A stretch of DNA of 31,962 nt from Terana coerulea. Taxonomy: Eukaryota; Basidiomycota; Agaricomycetes; Polyporales; Phanerochaetaceae. The first letter of the stretch is position 1; each line of letters starts with the position of its first letter. The position numbers were made by a program, and so were the translations under genes. The notes under the pieces were generated by a model, which made no database searches, had not been told where the DNA came from, and saw only the letters and a list, made by a program, of their open reading frames with translations. Shown one piece after another: positions 21,133 through 30,689 of this stretch. The stretch lies in assembly GCA_024811115.1 (NCBI GenBank), contig JAKOGH010000613.1, forward strand, positions 1 through 31,962. Reading direction: 5' to 3'.

Positions 21133-21669
21133 TATCACAAAACTACAATACTCACCTGCTGGGATGACTTGAAAGGTGTGGGAAAGCAGAGGGACTTATG
21201 TAGAGCTAGTAGAGCAGATATGAGTCAACAATGTTGTTAAGTCTGAGGTTTAGCCTATAGACTAGCCTCTTTATATACATATATAAAGGGACCCCAAACA
21301 TTATCTAAGACCTTTAATACTATATGCTAACTGATACAGCCAGGTGAGGTCTGACTAAAGCTCCAGAGCATACCATCACTCTAACTTCCTTATCAGATCC
21401 TGACCTTGCTATCGTGCTAATATCAACACTATCTAGATATTCTAATCGAGCTACTATATACTACTAGTCCATAATGTCACGCTGAAATCATACTGAGGTC
21501 ATAGTCCAGAACAGTTCCAGACCTAAGTTCTGAATCCTATGTCCATGCAACAAGCACATGGCAAATTGATCTAGCATCTTATACAACTGTGTGACAACTT
21601 GGTGACATATCCTGTGACTTAATGTTACACTCTAAGCACTATGGACTAGCACTGAGGGGGTTTATAATA
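21133..21669 (-). mobile_element. LTR-A solo LTR, copy 2 (537 bp, TSD AGATA)
   Basis: Full-length match to 5481-6036 in the same orientation, with a perfect 5-bp AGATA duplication (21128-21132, 21670-21674). It is the most mutated copy: the terminal GTGACA has become ATAATA, CCGG has become CTAG and GTACAC has become ATATAC. All are C-to-T or G-to-A changes, including both CpG and CpA sites. It splits one of the ~95-bp tandem units of the large element. Confidence 0.9.
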
Positions 21670-22433
21670 AGATAGCTTCAAAGCTTCCTTCAAAATCATA
21701 AGACTGGCCAACTATTTTTTCCGCCTTCACAAATAAAACTACTGCTTTATTCAAATATAACAAAAGCTCTGAAGTTTGCTCCAAAATTTTAAAACTTGCC
21801 TACTGCTTTATTTAGCCTTACCAAGCAGCTTTACAATTTGCTTAAGCTATTGCAAATAGAGTTGCTATTTTGTTCAATTATAATATAAAGTAATTATTAA
21901 TATAATAATCTTTAAAAATAGCATAAGCATACTTCAATACATTATAGGCATATTAAGTTTTTGCGTGTTTTGATATAATTATAATTTGTACGCTTATTTT
22001 GACGAAAACTCAACTTGTAGCACCAAATGCGCTGATTAGAATTATGCTAAAATAATAAAAATCAGTCAAGTGGTTATCATATAAAATGCAAAATATTGAA
22101 TAAAAATGCAGTTTTACACACATTTACTATATCAAAAATAAAATATAATGCATTTTAATAAGTATCTTTTATAGTAACTATATTTTGACACTGAATAAAA
22201 GTTATACATAGTGCATTGTAACTGTGTTATAGATAACATATTTTCTATTTTCTTGTACTGCACTTTTGTTTATAGTTATTTTTGAAAAGAATGGAAAAGC
22301 ATTGTGAAATTGCACACTATTTCTCAGGAAGGCATTATTTTATTTAGCATATACTCACTAAGCACTAATGCACTCAAATAGCAATGTAATGCTTACAGCA
22401 ACCCTATATATTATCTTTTGCAGTTCTCTCCTC

Positions 22434-24255
22434 AACACTGTCTTTGCAGTGTAGTCAATTGCTACATCAGCTCTAACTTGAAAAAGTATGTTTTGCAACT
22501 TTGAGCAGCTGGCTGGCATTTTAATAATATCTGTGATACTCTCTGCATCTCAAAAGCAACTATTTATTGCTGGCAAACTATTTTGAAGGAGTTTGGCTCT
22601 ATAAATCATCTTGCTACATATATACTTAGCTGACCTTGAATTCTTATAATAACTATAATCAGCAAACTACATCTTCTTCTGGCAATCAATGCAAATATAT
22701 ATCTCAATGAGCTAGTGTAGTAGGTGGAAGTCTAGCATGATATTGCTATCTCAAAAACTCCCTTTATCAAACTCTTCTCTTTGTCAGGCTGATACATAAG
22801 ATGCTATATAAGATAGCAGCTAAATATAACAGACAGCTTTGCTTCCAAATGGTATAAATCGATTATAACTAACTTCTCTAGCACGAGAAAGAGTTTGTAT
22901 TTGTTAATGAAACTAGCAAAAACAAGAGATCTTACACATAATTTTATAAATAGTCTTTTCACGATATATTAGCTAAGCTAGTGGATGTGTTTTTGAAGAG
23001 GCTGATAGTTGTTGGCAGTGGCTCTTAGCAAGTCTGGATATATTGCTGCTTAAGCAGTATCTGGCTTATTTGACTTAGATGAGTTTTGGACTTTATTCTT
23101 AAAGATGTCATGAGTTTACATTCAATACTCTCGGTATTTTGCAGCTGATTGCCAATAAGTTATACTCAGCTGCTACATATGAATCCTTAGCTGGAGAAAC
23201 ACTCAACTCTAGTTCTTAACAACTGTAGGATTTATTACAATAACACATTAATAGAGGCTGTCAATGCAACATGTGCATGTGTGCATTTCTAGTCAATATA
23301 TACTTTTATAAGCAATCTTTTCAGCAAAATGTATGTTGTTATATCTTTCGGCATATTTGCCAAACCTTGACACTATCAAAAATCCTTCTTCTTTTATCAA
23401 TGTTTACTTTTCTACTACTGCTGTGCCTTAGTAACTAACTTTATCTTATAGTCAAGTTATATATGGCACTATAAAGAGATAATGTGCCAAATATAAAACT
23501 GTATCAAAGTACTGCTATAGATATGCAGGCATATTACAGGCAAAATGGCAGAGAAATGGTTTTGACATATAGGATATATTACAAAATAATATATAGTAAC
23601 TATGCAAGCTAAAGAGTTTATAGCAGAGAAATGCAGGTATATGTGATTTATAAGCAGTGCACATTGATAAGAATGCAAAATTACAGGTTTTATTTTCCAG
23701 TGAGCACATCATAGCAAAATTGAGTATGCTTATGCCTAAACTGGCCCCACACAAGCTCTGTAAGGCTATACTCTTCTTTTCACACTCTTTTCTCTAGCTG
23801 ATCACAGCTTCAATCTCTAAGTTCAACCTCTATAGCTTTAAGCTTTGCTTTATTGGAATCAGAGATTCCGTAAAAGCTCAAAAATTCATCAATGGAAATG
23901 AGTTGTAGAAATGTAACAATCTCAGGAAGAGCTAGCACGTTATTAATATTTACTAGCGTAGCTGACAGCACATTTAGTGATTTTAACAGCAGAGTTGGTA
24001 TAGAAGCAGTAGGCATAATAATATACCTAAATGGACTAGAAATGCTGCTGCTATTGAGCCCTCCTGTCAGTGCAGCCTGTTGTATAAAGAACACTTGTTA
24101 TTGTGCTTACTATTGTATAGCTTACTGCTGCACTTATTGCTACACTATCTACATAAAAAGGCCTCACTGGCATTGATACTAGCAGAGGAAGTGGAAACAA
24201 AAGGCAAAATAGCGGCAATCTGTGCAAGTGGATTGCTAACAGCAGGTCTATGCAT
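22434..24255 (-). pseudogene. Decayed coding region of the large element, N-terminal start at ~24255
   Basis: From ATG at 24255 the minus strand reads MHRPAVSNPLAQ, then a stretch where Leu/Ser alternate as if Pro had been lost. ALPEIVTF, SIDEFLSFYGISDSNKAKLK and, past a stop, CDQLEKRV, TELVWGQFRHKHTQFCYD and VLTGK follow. Towards the 3' end (about 22434-22740) another readable stretch has IEIYICIDCQKK, KNSRSAKYIC and MPASCSKLQNILFQVRADVA. The CIDC pair could belong to a zinc finger. Several stops lie where Trp would fit (TGG to TAG/TGA). I do not recognise the protein; a transposon-encoded protein is the natural reading. Frame shifts separate the readable blocks. Confidence 0.5.
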
Positions 24256-25109
24256 TTTTAGTAGTTGCAATTGTGACTTTCAATTGAAATGCTTAAATGT
24301 AGACAGACTATCAGCTCTCACTCTATTTTGGCCCTAGATATACTAATAATGTAATATAAAGAATATAAATAGGAACAAAACATACTATTTTATCAGCCTA
24401 TACTCTAAGTCTAATATTAGCTAGCTCCCAAGCAATGCCTTGCACATTTTGTAGCTATGAATGTTTTTATGCAGAGGTCCAAGATTCCCAATTGGGTATT
24501 TCTCTGTAAAAACTTTCTTGTTCACATTGTTATGTCAGAAAGGCAGCAAGTGCAAGATCACAACATATTAAAACATGTCACTAAAGGCAAGCAGGCCATA
24601 TACAGCACTTCTAAACAATAAGGAACAGCTTACATAAACATTAAATCATAATAAAAGCGCCTACTATGCCTAGAAAGGAAATAAGGCCAAAGCACCCATC
24701 AAACCAATCAAAGCTATCAGGGTTAGAACACTCCAAAGCCAAATTGAGGCTGAAACCCACAAACAAGGCCTAGGCACACTACAATCTCAGGCACACAGCC
24801 TAAATCTCATTATGCACTAGTTGCCAAGCACGCGATCCACATATTAAGGCACACACAATGTCACGATCTCAGGCACATAGCCTAGATCTCATTGTACGCT
24901 AGCCACCAGGCATGTAATCCACACATTAAAGCACATATGTACCATACTAAGAAAATGGACCTTAGCCCAAGCCTCTCCTCAAGCAACTAAGCACAATATG
25001 CTTTAAGGCACTGCAATACAAAGCCAAGGCATTCAAGAGCAGTTAGACAAGGAAAATCACTGCATATTGACCCAAAATAGTTAGTGTTGATATTTTCTGT
25101 ATATGTCAC
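24256..25109. other. A/C-rich stretch upstream of the minus-strand pseudogene
   Basis: No gene is visible. From about 24540 to 25080 the plus strand is rich in A and C and poor in T and G, a strand asymmetry that would arise if C-to-T change acted mainly on the minus strand. It would be the promoter side of the decayed gene starting at ~24255. Confidence 0.4.
24773..24922 (+). repeat. Two-copy tandem repeat, period ~75 bp
   Basis: GGCACAC...ATCTCAGGCACA(C/T)AGCCTA(A/G)ATCTCATT(A/G)T occurs at 24773 and again at 24848, followed in both by (T/C)GC(A/C)...CTAG, GATCCACA/AATCCACA and ATTAA. Differences are small. Confidence 0.7.
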
Positions 25110-26035
25110 ATATCAAGTACATATTCATCAGATATTCAAGCAAAGAGATATATTTGACATAGTCGCAGTCTAGAATATGTTGCAAGGATATGAGCCTTTA
25201 GCGCCATTGCCCAATTTGGATATGGAGCATTGAAGTTATAAGCTGCGTCATCGGCGTCTTGTCCTTCATCATCTCTTGTCTACTGACCACGACCCCATCT
25301 CTTCGAGCATGACCTCCCAGACTTAGCACTAAAACTTTTACTCTAAGTCGCCAGGGTCTACCTTAGTGAGTCACCTTTGTCTCTCAATGGCACCCACTGG
25401 TTGATGACCATGACTAGCCACTGGCTTTGTTGCTATCATGCGACATTGGACTTTGCAGCCCAGCGCTCTGGCGTGAATGTATGCGACGCCATTTCCTCTT
25501 GCTCGTTTCAGTTAATGATTCGCTTAAAATGCCCTTCAGTGTTGAGACTCAGATGTTCTCGTGATCATATATATAATTACATTAGGGAACTGGGTAGTGC
25601 ACATTCTATGGACCTGATGCGATCTGTAACTGCTGCATGCCCACTTGCTGACTGATGCATTATGAACCTCTCAAGTGCAACACCAGCGAGTTAACAACAT
25701 ACTCCTGAATGAAGACTAAGCTGCGACGCATAGCTGCCATGTCACTAGGTTGTGTCGCGTGTGCGGCTGGAGTCTGGACTATGATGAGACCAGTATATGC
25801 TACCCAGCCAGTGCATTTTAAGATACTAGCTATGTATTGTAGTATTACATCACCAATCAAATATACATTGCATCATGATAATGGGTTTAGAGTGCTATCA
25901 AGTGTCCCTATTGTATGTCAATTAAAGCAGGCACTGTGTTCTGCAATATTAACAATGAGCGCTTACCAGGAAATATTGCACCGCAGACTATTTTCTGATT
26001 ATCTGCACACTATATCGTGAATATTGACTTGATAT
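25110..26035. other. GC-richer insert with candidate short terminal inverted repeats
   Basis: About 25195-25990 is clearly less AT-rich than its surroundings and retains CpG. ATATCAAGTACATATTC at 25110-25126 and its near reverse complement GAATATTGACTTGATAT at 26019-26035 (two differences in 17) bracket it. It might be a separate small transposon or a captured host segment inside the large element. The TIR pairing does not extend outward. Confidence 0.35.
25709..26020 (+). CDS. Candidate 103-aa ORF in the GC-richer insert, unrecognised
   Basis: The frame begins MKTKLRRIAAMSLGCVACAA, a basic stretch followed by small hydrophobic residues that resembles a signal or membrane segment. It continues through RPVYATQPVHFKILAMYC and VPIVCQLKQALCSAIL to a stop at 26020. 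It is the longest frame in this insert and avoids the stop codons that litter neighbouring DNA. There is no family match, no splice evidence and no known start context. It may be captured host coding sequence or chance. Confidence 0.2.
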   Translation: MKTKLRRIAAMSLGCVACAAGVWTMMRPVYATQPVHFKILAMYCSITSPIKYTLHHDNGFRVLSSVPIVCQLKQALCSAILTMSAYQEILHRRLFSDYLHTIS

Positions 26036-26159
26036 AGGCCAATATGAGTAACATATCCCAAGGCTATTCTTTCGGTGCTACTTGTTTATGTCATGAATAC
26101 GCATGGAATATTTGGCATATTTCGTGTTTATTAATGCTTACTATTTTGCCTGCTGTGCA

Positions 26160-26390
26160 GTGAATAGGGGTTCACAATGATCAAGCACAGGATAGAAATA
26201 TAAAACCCAGAAGGGAAAAGAACGTGATTAGATAAGGACAAGGTTCTTTGGACATATATAAAGGGCCACGATGCTAAAATCCACCTCAGCTGATTTATAC
26301 CTGTGGTAGATAGTCACTTCTAGGCAGACAGCTTAGTATTACATTCTGTAACATCAAGGCTTGCTTGGGCACTCCTAAGAAGTCTCAAAA
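26160..26390 (+). promoter_or_regulatory. LTR-like or promoter-like segment with TATATAAAGG
   Basis: ACATATATAAAGGGCCACG at about 26253-26271 is a good TATA-box context, followed about 90 bp later by a CATTCTGTAACATC-like sequence. The block resembles the promoter half of a fungal LTR but has no second copy in the window and no defined ends. Weak call. Confidence 0.25.
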
Positions 26391-26937
26391 ATCAAAAAGT
26401 CTATTTTTAACTAGTTACTTCTGGATTCTTTCTCTTAGCAGTGTAATAGAAGACATTTGTTACTTTGCTAGGCAGTCCTCATGCTTAAACCACTTACATT
26501 ATCCCTTCACCTTCTAGTGTAAGCATGACTGCTTGCACTCAATATCTTCCCCTTCTACTCCTATTAACCACAAACTCTATCACTATGTGCTTAGCACTCT
26601 ACACTTGATATTTATTTAAAGCCATCTTCTCAAGAACAGACTGAGATAGCTTGACTAAATAACTAGCTCAGTAAACCTCAGCATACAGTGAACTATTGAG
26701 CTCTTTTATATTCTCCACTTTCTAGCTCATTTGCTGCCTGATATAACAACGCTGCATTGGTCATCTAGGCTTTTTACAATATTGCCATCACTAAGATGCA
26801 TTATGCAAAGCCCAAGAATGAATATAATATACATTTTGAGTGATAAATGAAAAAGGATCAACTATCACTGTAAAGCTAGGCACTGCTGTGTTGGACCTAT
26901 TAATATTGTCATATGCTGCTCTTTCCTTGCTATAGTT

Positions 26938-27376
26938 CACACTAGTATCCTATAGCTGGTGTTTGTAAGCTTTAATTGCCATAATACAATGATATATCCA
27001 TTCACTGCAGCTTTCTTCTGTTTTGCAGGTGGTGGCATTGTTAGCATAACTGTTTTATCTTTAGTTTTCTCCTTCATTGCATTTATCATTGCTCTATAAC
27101 TGGTGCTATTTATTATGGGCTTTACTGGGTTATTGCTAAACTTCTAGTGCTTTTAGATTAGCTCTAAAACAGGCACCTGAGAGCATACGCATAATAGAGC
27201 AAAGGCAAAGTTGTCTAAATAATTAGCAAAAGAGTCAGATGAAGTGAACTCAGTAGGCCACACTTATAGATGGTAGATGCAGGGGGTATATATTTTTCGT
27301 TTTTGCAACTGCCATGAGCTGCAGTTCTTGCTTGTTAATTGCTTAGTGGTACTATGACGAAGATGTAAGTCATAAT
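26938..27376 (-). pseudogene. Decayed minus-strand coding region, interior of the large element
   Basis: The clearest block (27135 down to about 26938) is open for some 66 codons: NPVKPIINSTSYRAMINAMK, EKTKDKTVMLTMPPPAKQKK, AAVNGYIIVLWQLKL. The basic Lys-rich and Pro-rich composition suggests a linker or nuclear protein segment. It continues, with frame shifts, the coding region found beyond LTR-A copy 3 (27944-28330). Family unknown. Sequence from 26937 down to about 26390 has further short readable pieces (for example KWFKHEDCLAK) but too many stops to delimit. Confidence 0.45.
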
Positions 27377-27938
27377 TGTCACAAATTTCCCTCAGCGCTA
27401 GTCCACAGCGCTTAGAGTGCAACATCAAGTCATGGACATGTCACCAAGTCGTCACACAGTGTTACAAGATGCTAGATCAGTTTGCCATGTGCTTATTGCA
27501 TGGACATCAGGGATATGCCTTATACGGACATAGGATCTAGGACTCTGATCTGGAACTGTTCTGGACTATGACCTCAGTATGATGTCAGTATGACATCATG
27601 GACTGGTAGTGTACAGTAGCTTGATTAGGACATCTAGATAGTGTTGATGTTAGCATAATAGCTAGGTCAGATCCGATAAAGAAGTTAGAGTGGTGGTATG
27701 CTCTAGAGCCTTAGTCAGACATCACCTGACTGTATCAGTCAGCGTATGGTATTGGAGGTCTTAGATAGTGTCTGGGGTCCCTCTACACATGTATACAAGG
27801 AGGCTGGTCTGTGGTCTAAAACCCCAGACTCAATAACATTATTGATTCATATCTACTCTACTAGCTCTACACAAGTCCCTCTGCTTTTCTCACCTCTTTC
27901 AAGTCATCCCAGCAGGTGAGTATTATAGTTTTGTGATA
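27377..27938 (+). mobile_element. LTR-A solo LTR, copy 3 (562 bp, TSD ATAAT)
   Basis: It starts TGTCACAAATTTCCC and ends TTTTGTGATA, giving a near-perfect terminal inverted repeat (last CA mutated to TA). ATAAT is duplicated at 27372-27376 and 27939-27943. It aligns end to end with the reverse complement of copies 1 and 2. In this orientation TGTATACAAGGAGGCTGG corresponds to the TATA region of copy 1. It interrupts a decayed minus-strand coding region, so it inserted into the element's gene. Confidence 0.92.
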
Positions 27939-27943
27939 ATAAT

Positions 27944-28330
27944 ACAAACACTCTCTTCACATTCCTTTTCATTCTCATCATTCTTCAATACCTCTAGCTT
28001 CTTATTAAGCATGTAAAACCACTTAGCAGCTAGTTTGGGTTTATTAAAATCTGACTGGTTTTGGAATTTACAACAAAAGCTCGCTGTGGCTTAGCTTGCA
28101 CAGCCTGGTAAATATGCTTCTTGGTCTTAGTAGGCTAATTATAGTTCTCAGCAGATTTGTTTTTGAATACAATGCCTATAATATGTCAGTTCAAGCCTTG
28201 CATATATTCACTCATCTCAGATTGAGTATAAAACCTAGAACTGGTTCAAGCTGTTTTATAACTCCTTTTATAATCATCTCATCTACACAGTCCTTTTCAA
28301 GCTGATTATATTCATTTTAACTTGCATTAG
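27944..28330 (-). pseudogene. Decayed minus-strand coding region upstream of LTR-A copy 3
   Basis: Reading the minus strand from 28330: QLEKDCVDEMIIKGVIKQLE, then in a shifted frame FYTQSEMSEYMQGLN, stop, HIIGIVFKNKSAENYN, stop, PTKTKKHIYQAVQAKPQRAF. After another shift comes FNKPKLAAKWFYMLNKKLEV, LKNDENEKECEES. Stops again fall where Trp or Gln would be expected. The last part is Lys/Glu-rich and probably helical or coiled. Split from the block at 26938-27376 by the LTR insertion. No family recognised. Confidence 0.5.
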
Positions 28331-29165
28331 ATATGGCATAGCTATTTAAAATACTGTGAAGGAGTTTAAATAGTGCAAAGTATGTACAAAGTATTAATAA
28401 TGAGCGAGCATACAGTGGAAGTAGTTATTGAAAGAAGGAATGCCTTTTGAAAATAGTACACAATCTCACAATGCTTTCTCATTCTTTTAAAAATAACTGT
28501 AGATTACAATATTTATATAATAAAAGCTATATCTTTTCCTTTTATAGCTAGCTTAAATTTAAATATATCTTTTAATTGCATTTATTATCTCCCTATAGCT
28601 AGCTATGTTTATTCTTAAATAACAGAAAGTACTGCTTTAGTAAATACTTTACTTATGTTGATTTTAGTACTAAGCTATCTTTAATGTAGTAGATATATAT
28701 AAAACTGCATTTCTATTCAATGTTTTGCATTTTGTGCAGTAATCGCTTGATAGATTTTTATCATTTTAGCATAATTCTAATCAGCGCATTTGGAGCTATA
28801 AGTTTTGTTTTCATCTAAATAAGCGCACAAATTATAATTATATAAAAACACGCAAAATAAATGTGCCTATAATATATAGAAATATGCTTATGTTATTTTA
28901 AATATTATTGTGTTAATTATTATTTTATTTTATAATTGAACAAAATAGCAACTCTATTTGCAATAGCTTAAGCAGACTATAAAGCTGCTTAGTAAGGCTA
29001 AATAAAGCAGTAGGCAAGTTTTAAAATTTTGAAGAAAACTTCAGAGCTGTTTATTATATTTGAATAAAGCAGCAGTTTCATTTGTAAAGACTACAAAAAC
29101 AGTTAGCTAGTCTTATAATTTTAAAGCAAGCTTTGAGGCTATTTTTTATATCTGAACAAAGCAGT

Positions 29166-30006
29166 TGTCACAGAGACAAGCTCAATGTGCGACCAGAGAG
29201 CGGATCGGAGCGGATAGAGAGTAGATGGTAGAATATATATGTAGGAGGGCAACAAGGGCCAACTCCCAGTAGACCTCACAGAACGAGCAGGCTAGTACCG
29301 ATACTTATTCCCAATGACCAAGTTAGCATTGCTACTATGTGCAGTTTATTAAATACATACCTTGTCCCCAATGACCAAGAGGACAAGATGGAAGAACAAG
29401 GCCAGAAAGTCCAGAGTGCTAAGTGTCTGAAAACATGGGAAGAATTGAGCTGCATTTGGGTGCTAAGTGTCGCAGATGGACACGCATACGTAGTACTATT
29501 TTTCACTTTCTTGCATTTGTTAGCACAGATACATAGCCTGGTAGCAGCTCCAGAGCTTCCGAACTTCATTCCGATGATCCCGGCGCTTAGCGCCCAAATG
29601 CGGCTCGATTCTTCCCACGTTCTCAGACACTTAGCACTCTGTTTTCTCTGGCCTTGTCCCTCATCTCGACCTCTTGGTCATTGGGAACAAAGGATGTATT
29701 TAATAAACTGCACATAGTAGCAATGCTAACTTGGTCACGTGATAAGTATCGGCACTAGCCTACTCGTTCTGTGAGATCTACTTGAGTTGGCCTTGTCGCC
29801 TCTTTGTACGTATTCTACCATCTATTCCACCTCCGCTCTGATCTGTCCGCCTGATTACACATCGAGCTCCTTTCCATGACACTAAGCACTGGGATCATTA
29901 GAATGAAGTCCAGAGGCTCTCAGGCTGCTACCAGGCCATGTATCTGTGCTAAACAAATGCAGGGAAAATGAAAAATAATACTACATATGTGTGTCTGTCT
30001 GCAACA
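29166..30006 (-). mobile_element. LTR-B solo LTR, copy 2 (outer; TSD GCAGT), split by a second LTR-B
   Basis: The two parts 29166-29467 and 29887-30006 together give a 422-bp LTR on the minus strand, from TGTTGCAGACAGACAC (at 30006) to CTCTGTGACA (at 29166). GCAGT is duplicated at 29161-29165 and 30007-30011. The interruption is exactly the inner LTR plus one copy of CTAAG. It inserted into a ~95-bp tandem unit of the right TIR. Confidence 0.9.
29468..29881 (+). mobile_element. LTR-B solo LTR, copy 3 (inner, 414 bp, TSD CTAAG)
   Basis: It starts TGTCGCAGATGGACAC and ends TTTCCATGACA, with CTAAG on both sides (29463-29467, 29882-29886). It lies in opposite orientation to the LTR-B it hit, and the target is the CGCTTAGCG palindrome of the LTR itself. 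The result is a large snap-back region (29166-29467 against 29580-29881). It is the least mutated LTR-B copy, with many CpG sites intact, consistent with being the youngest insertion. Confidence 0.92.
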
Positions 30007-30483
30007 GCAGTAGGGCAGTTTTACATTTTTGAAGCAAGCTGTGAAGCTATTTATTATATTTGAACAAAGTCACTGGTTTGTTGATAAGGGCTGAAAAAAC
30101 AGGAGAGCAGTTTTATAATTTTGTTGCAAGCTGTGAAGCTATCTGTTATATATTAATAAAGCAGCAAGCTTTTTTACAAAGGCTGAAAAATATAAAGCTG
30201 TTTTATAAAGTTAAAAAGACAGTAGAGCAGTCTTATGCTTTTAAAGTAAGCTATAAAATATGCAGTACTTACAAATAAAACAATAGAATAAATTTTCATA
30301 TATTCAAAAAAACTTCGAACTTATCTGCATCAAAGCAATAATATACTCTGCTACATTTGCTTTATATCTATCAAAACAAGCTTCCAGTTTTCTCTGAGAA
30401 AAACATTGTACGCTGAATACAAGGCATGTTTACTATAGTAGTGGGCCTGTTTCATTCCTCGAATGCACTTACTAGTGCCACTA

Positions 30484-30675
30484 GAGGATGGATTGCATGT
30501 AATATACTTAGACATAGCCCTAGGTGGACAGTAGAGGGCAGTGCACTATAAACCAAGTAAAGTGCCACAAATCCTGAAACTATTCGTAAATATGTAACTG
30601 TATGGTAAGAGCTATGTGGAATGATTTTGCCATTTTAGAACATCTATAGCCTAAGCCATATATGCTATAGATGTG
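30484..30675 (+). repeat. R2 repeat, right half
   Basis: GATGGATTGCATGTAATATACTT, then GGTGGACAGTAGAGGGCAGT and TTTTAGAACATCTATAGCC match 4993-5175. It continues the R2 copy broken at 19789. Confidence 0.8.
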
Positions 30676-30689
30676 TTGTATAGCTTCAA

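Larger units (their letters stand above)
19976..21840 (+). repeat. ~95-bp tandem repeats inside the left TIR (interrupted)
   Basis: The unit reads roughly AGCTTCACAGCTTGCTTTAAA, a T-rich block with CTCT(C/A)CTGTTTT, a TTATWAATAAA block, then GCTGCTTTATTCAAATATAAC. Recognisable units begin near 19990, 20100, 21040, 21670 and 21780. T4 and LTR-A copy 2 split the array. The same units occur inverted at about 28985-29165 and 30007-30270. Confidence 0.75.
19790..22370 (+). repeat. Left ~1.2-kb TIR of the large element (with two insertions)
   Basis: Pairs with 28385-30478 in inverted orientation. After removing T4 and LTR-A copy 2, about 1.2 kb remain. Landmarks shared with the right arm are TTCGAAGTTTTTTT, GCTATTGCAAATAGAGTTGC, TATAATTATAATTTGT and AATGCGCTGATTAGAATTAT. 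Differences are mostly transitions. Confidence 0.8.
19790..30478. mobile_element. Large TIR element (~10.7 kb), class unknown, nested in R2
   Basis: The outer 1.2 kb of each end are inverted copies, once later insertions are discounted. The termini read CTACTAGTG at left and GCACTAGTA in reverse complement at right, and both continue to a shared AGGCCCACTACTATAGTAAA. A 5-bp CACTA duplication flanks it (19785-19789, 30479-30483), and joining the flanks restores the R2 repeat seen intact at 4.8-5.2 kb. The interior (~22370-28385) has two decayed minus-strand coding regions and a small GC-rich segment. Without the later insertions it would be about 8 kb. The transposase class is not recognised. 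TIR length and internal tandem repeats are unusual; a MULE-like or KDZ-like origin is possible but unproven. Confidence 0.75.
28385..30478 (-). repeat. Right ~1.2-kb TIR of the large element (with nested LTR-B insertions)
   Basis: Reverse complement of 19790-22370. After removing 29166-30006 plus one duplication, about 1.24 kb remain, close to the left arm. The ~95-bp tandem units are visible at 28985-29165 and 30007-30270. The outermost segment preserves TTTACTATAGTAGTGGGCCT, matching the left terminus. Confidence 0.8.

Noticed and set aside
26160..26390. A full solo LTR of a third retrotransposon family
   Set aside because: There is a good TATA context, but I found no terminal inverted repeat, no target duplication and no second copy in the window.
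29276..29717. Overlapping ORFs of 97 and 126 codons on opposite strands
   Set aside because: Both fall inside the nested inverted LTR-B copies and translate LTR sequence; their similarity to each other comes from the inverted repeat.
19785..30483. Calling the large element an EnSpm/CACTA transposon because of the CACTA at its edge
   Set aside because: CACTA occurs on both sides in direct orientation and matches the empty-site sequence (CGCTA) in R2, so it is better read as a target duplication than as the element terminus. The proteins give no EnSpm signal that I can see.
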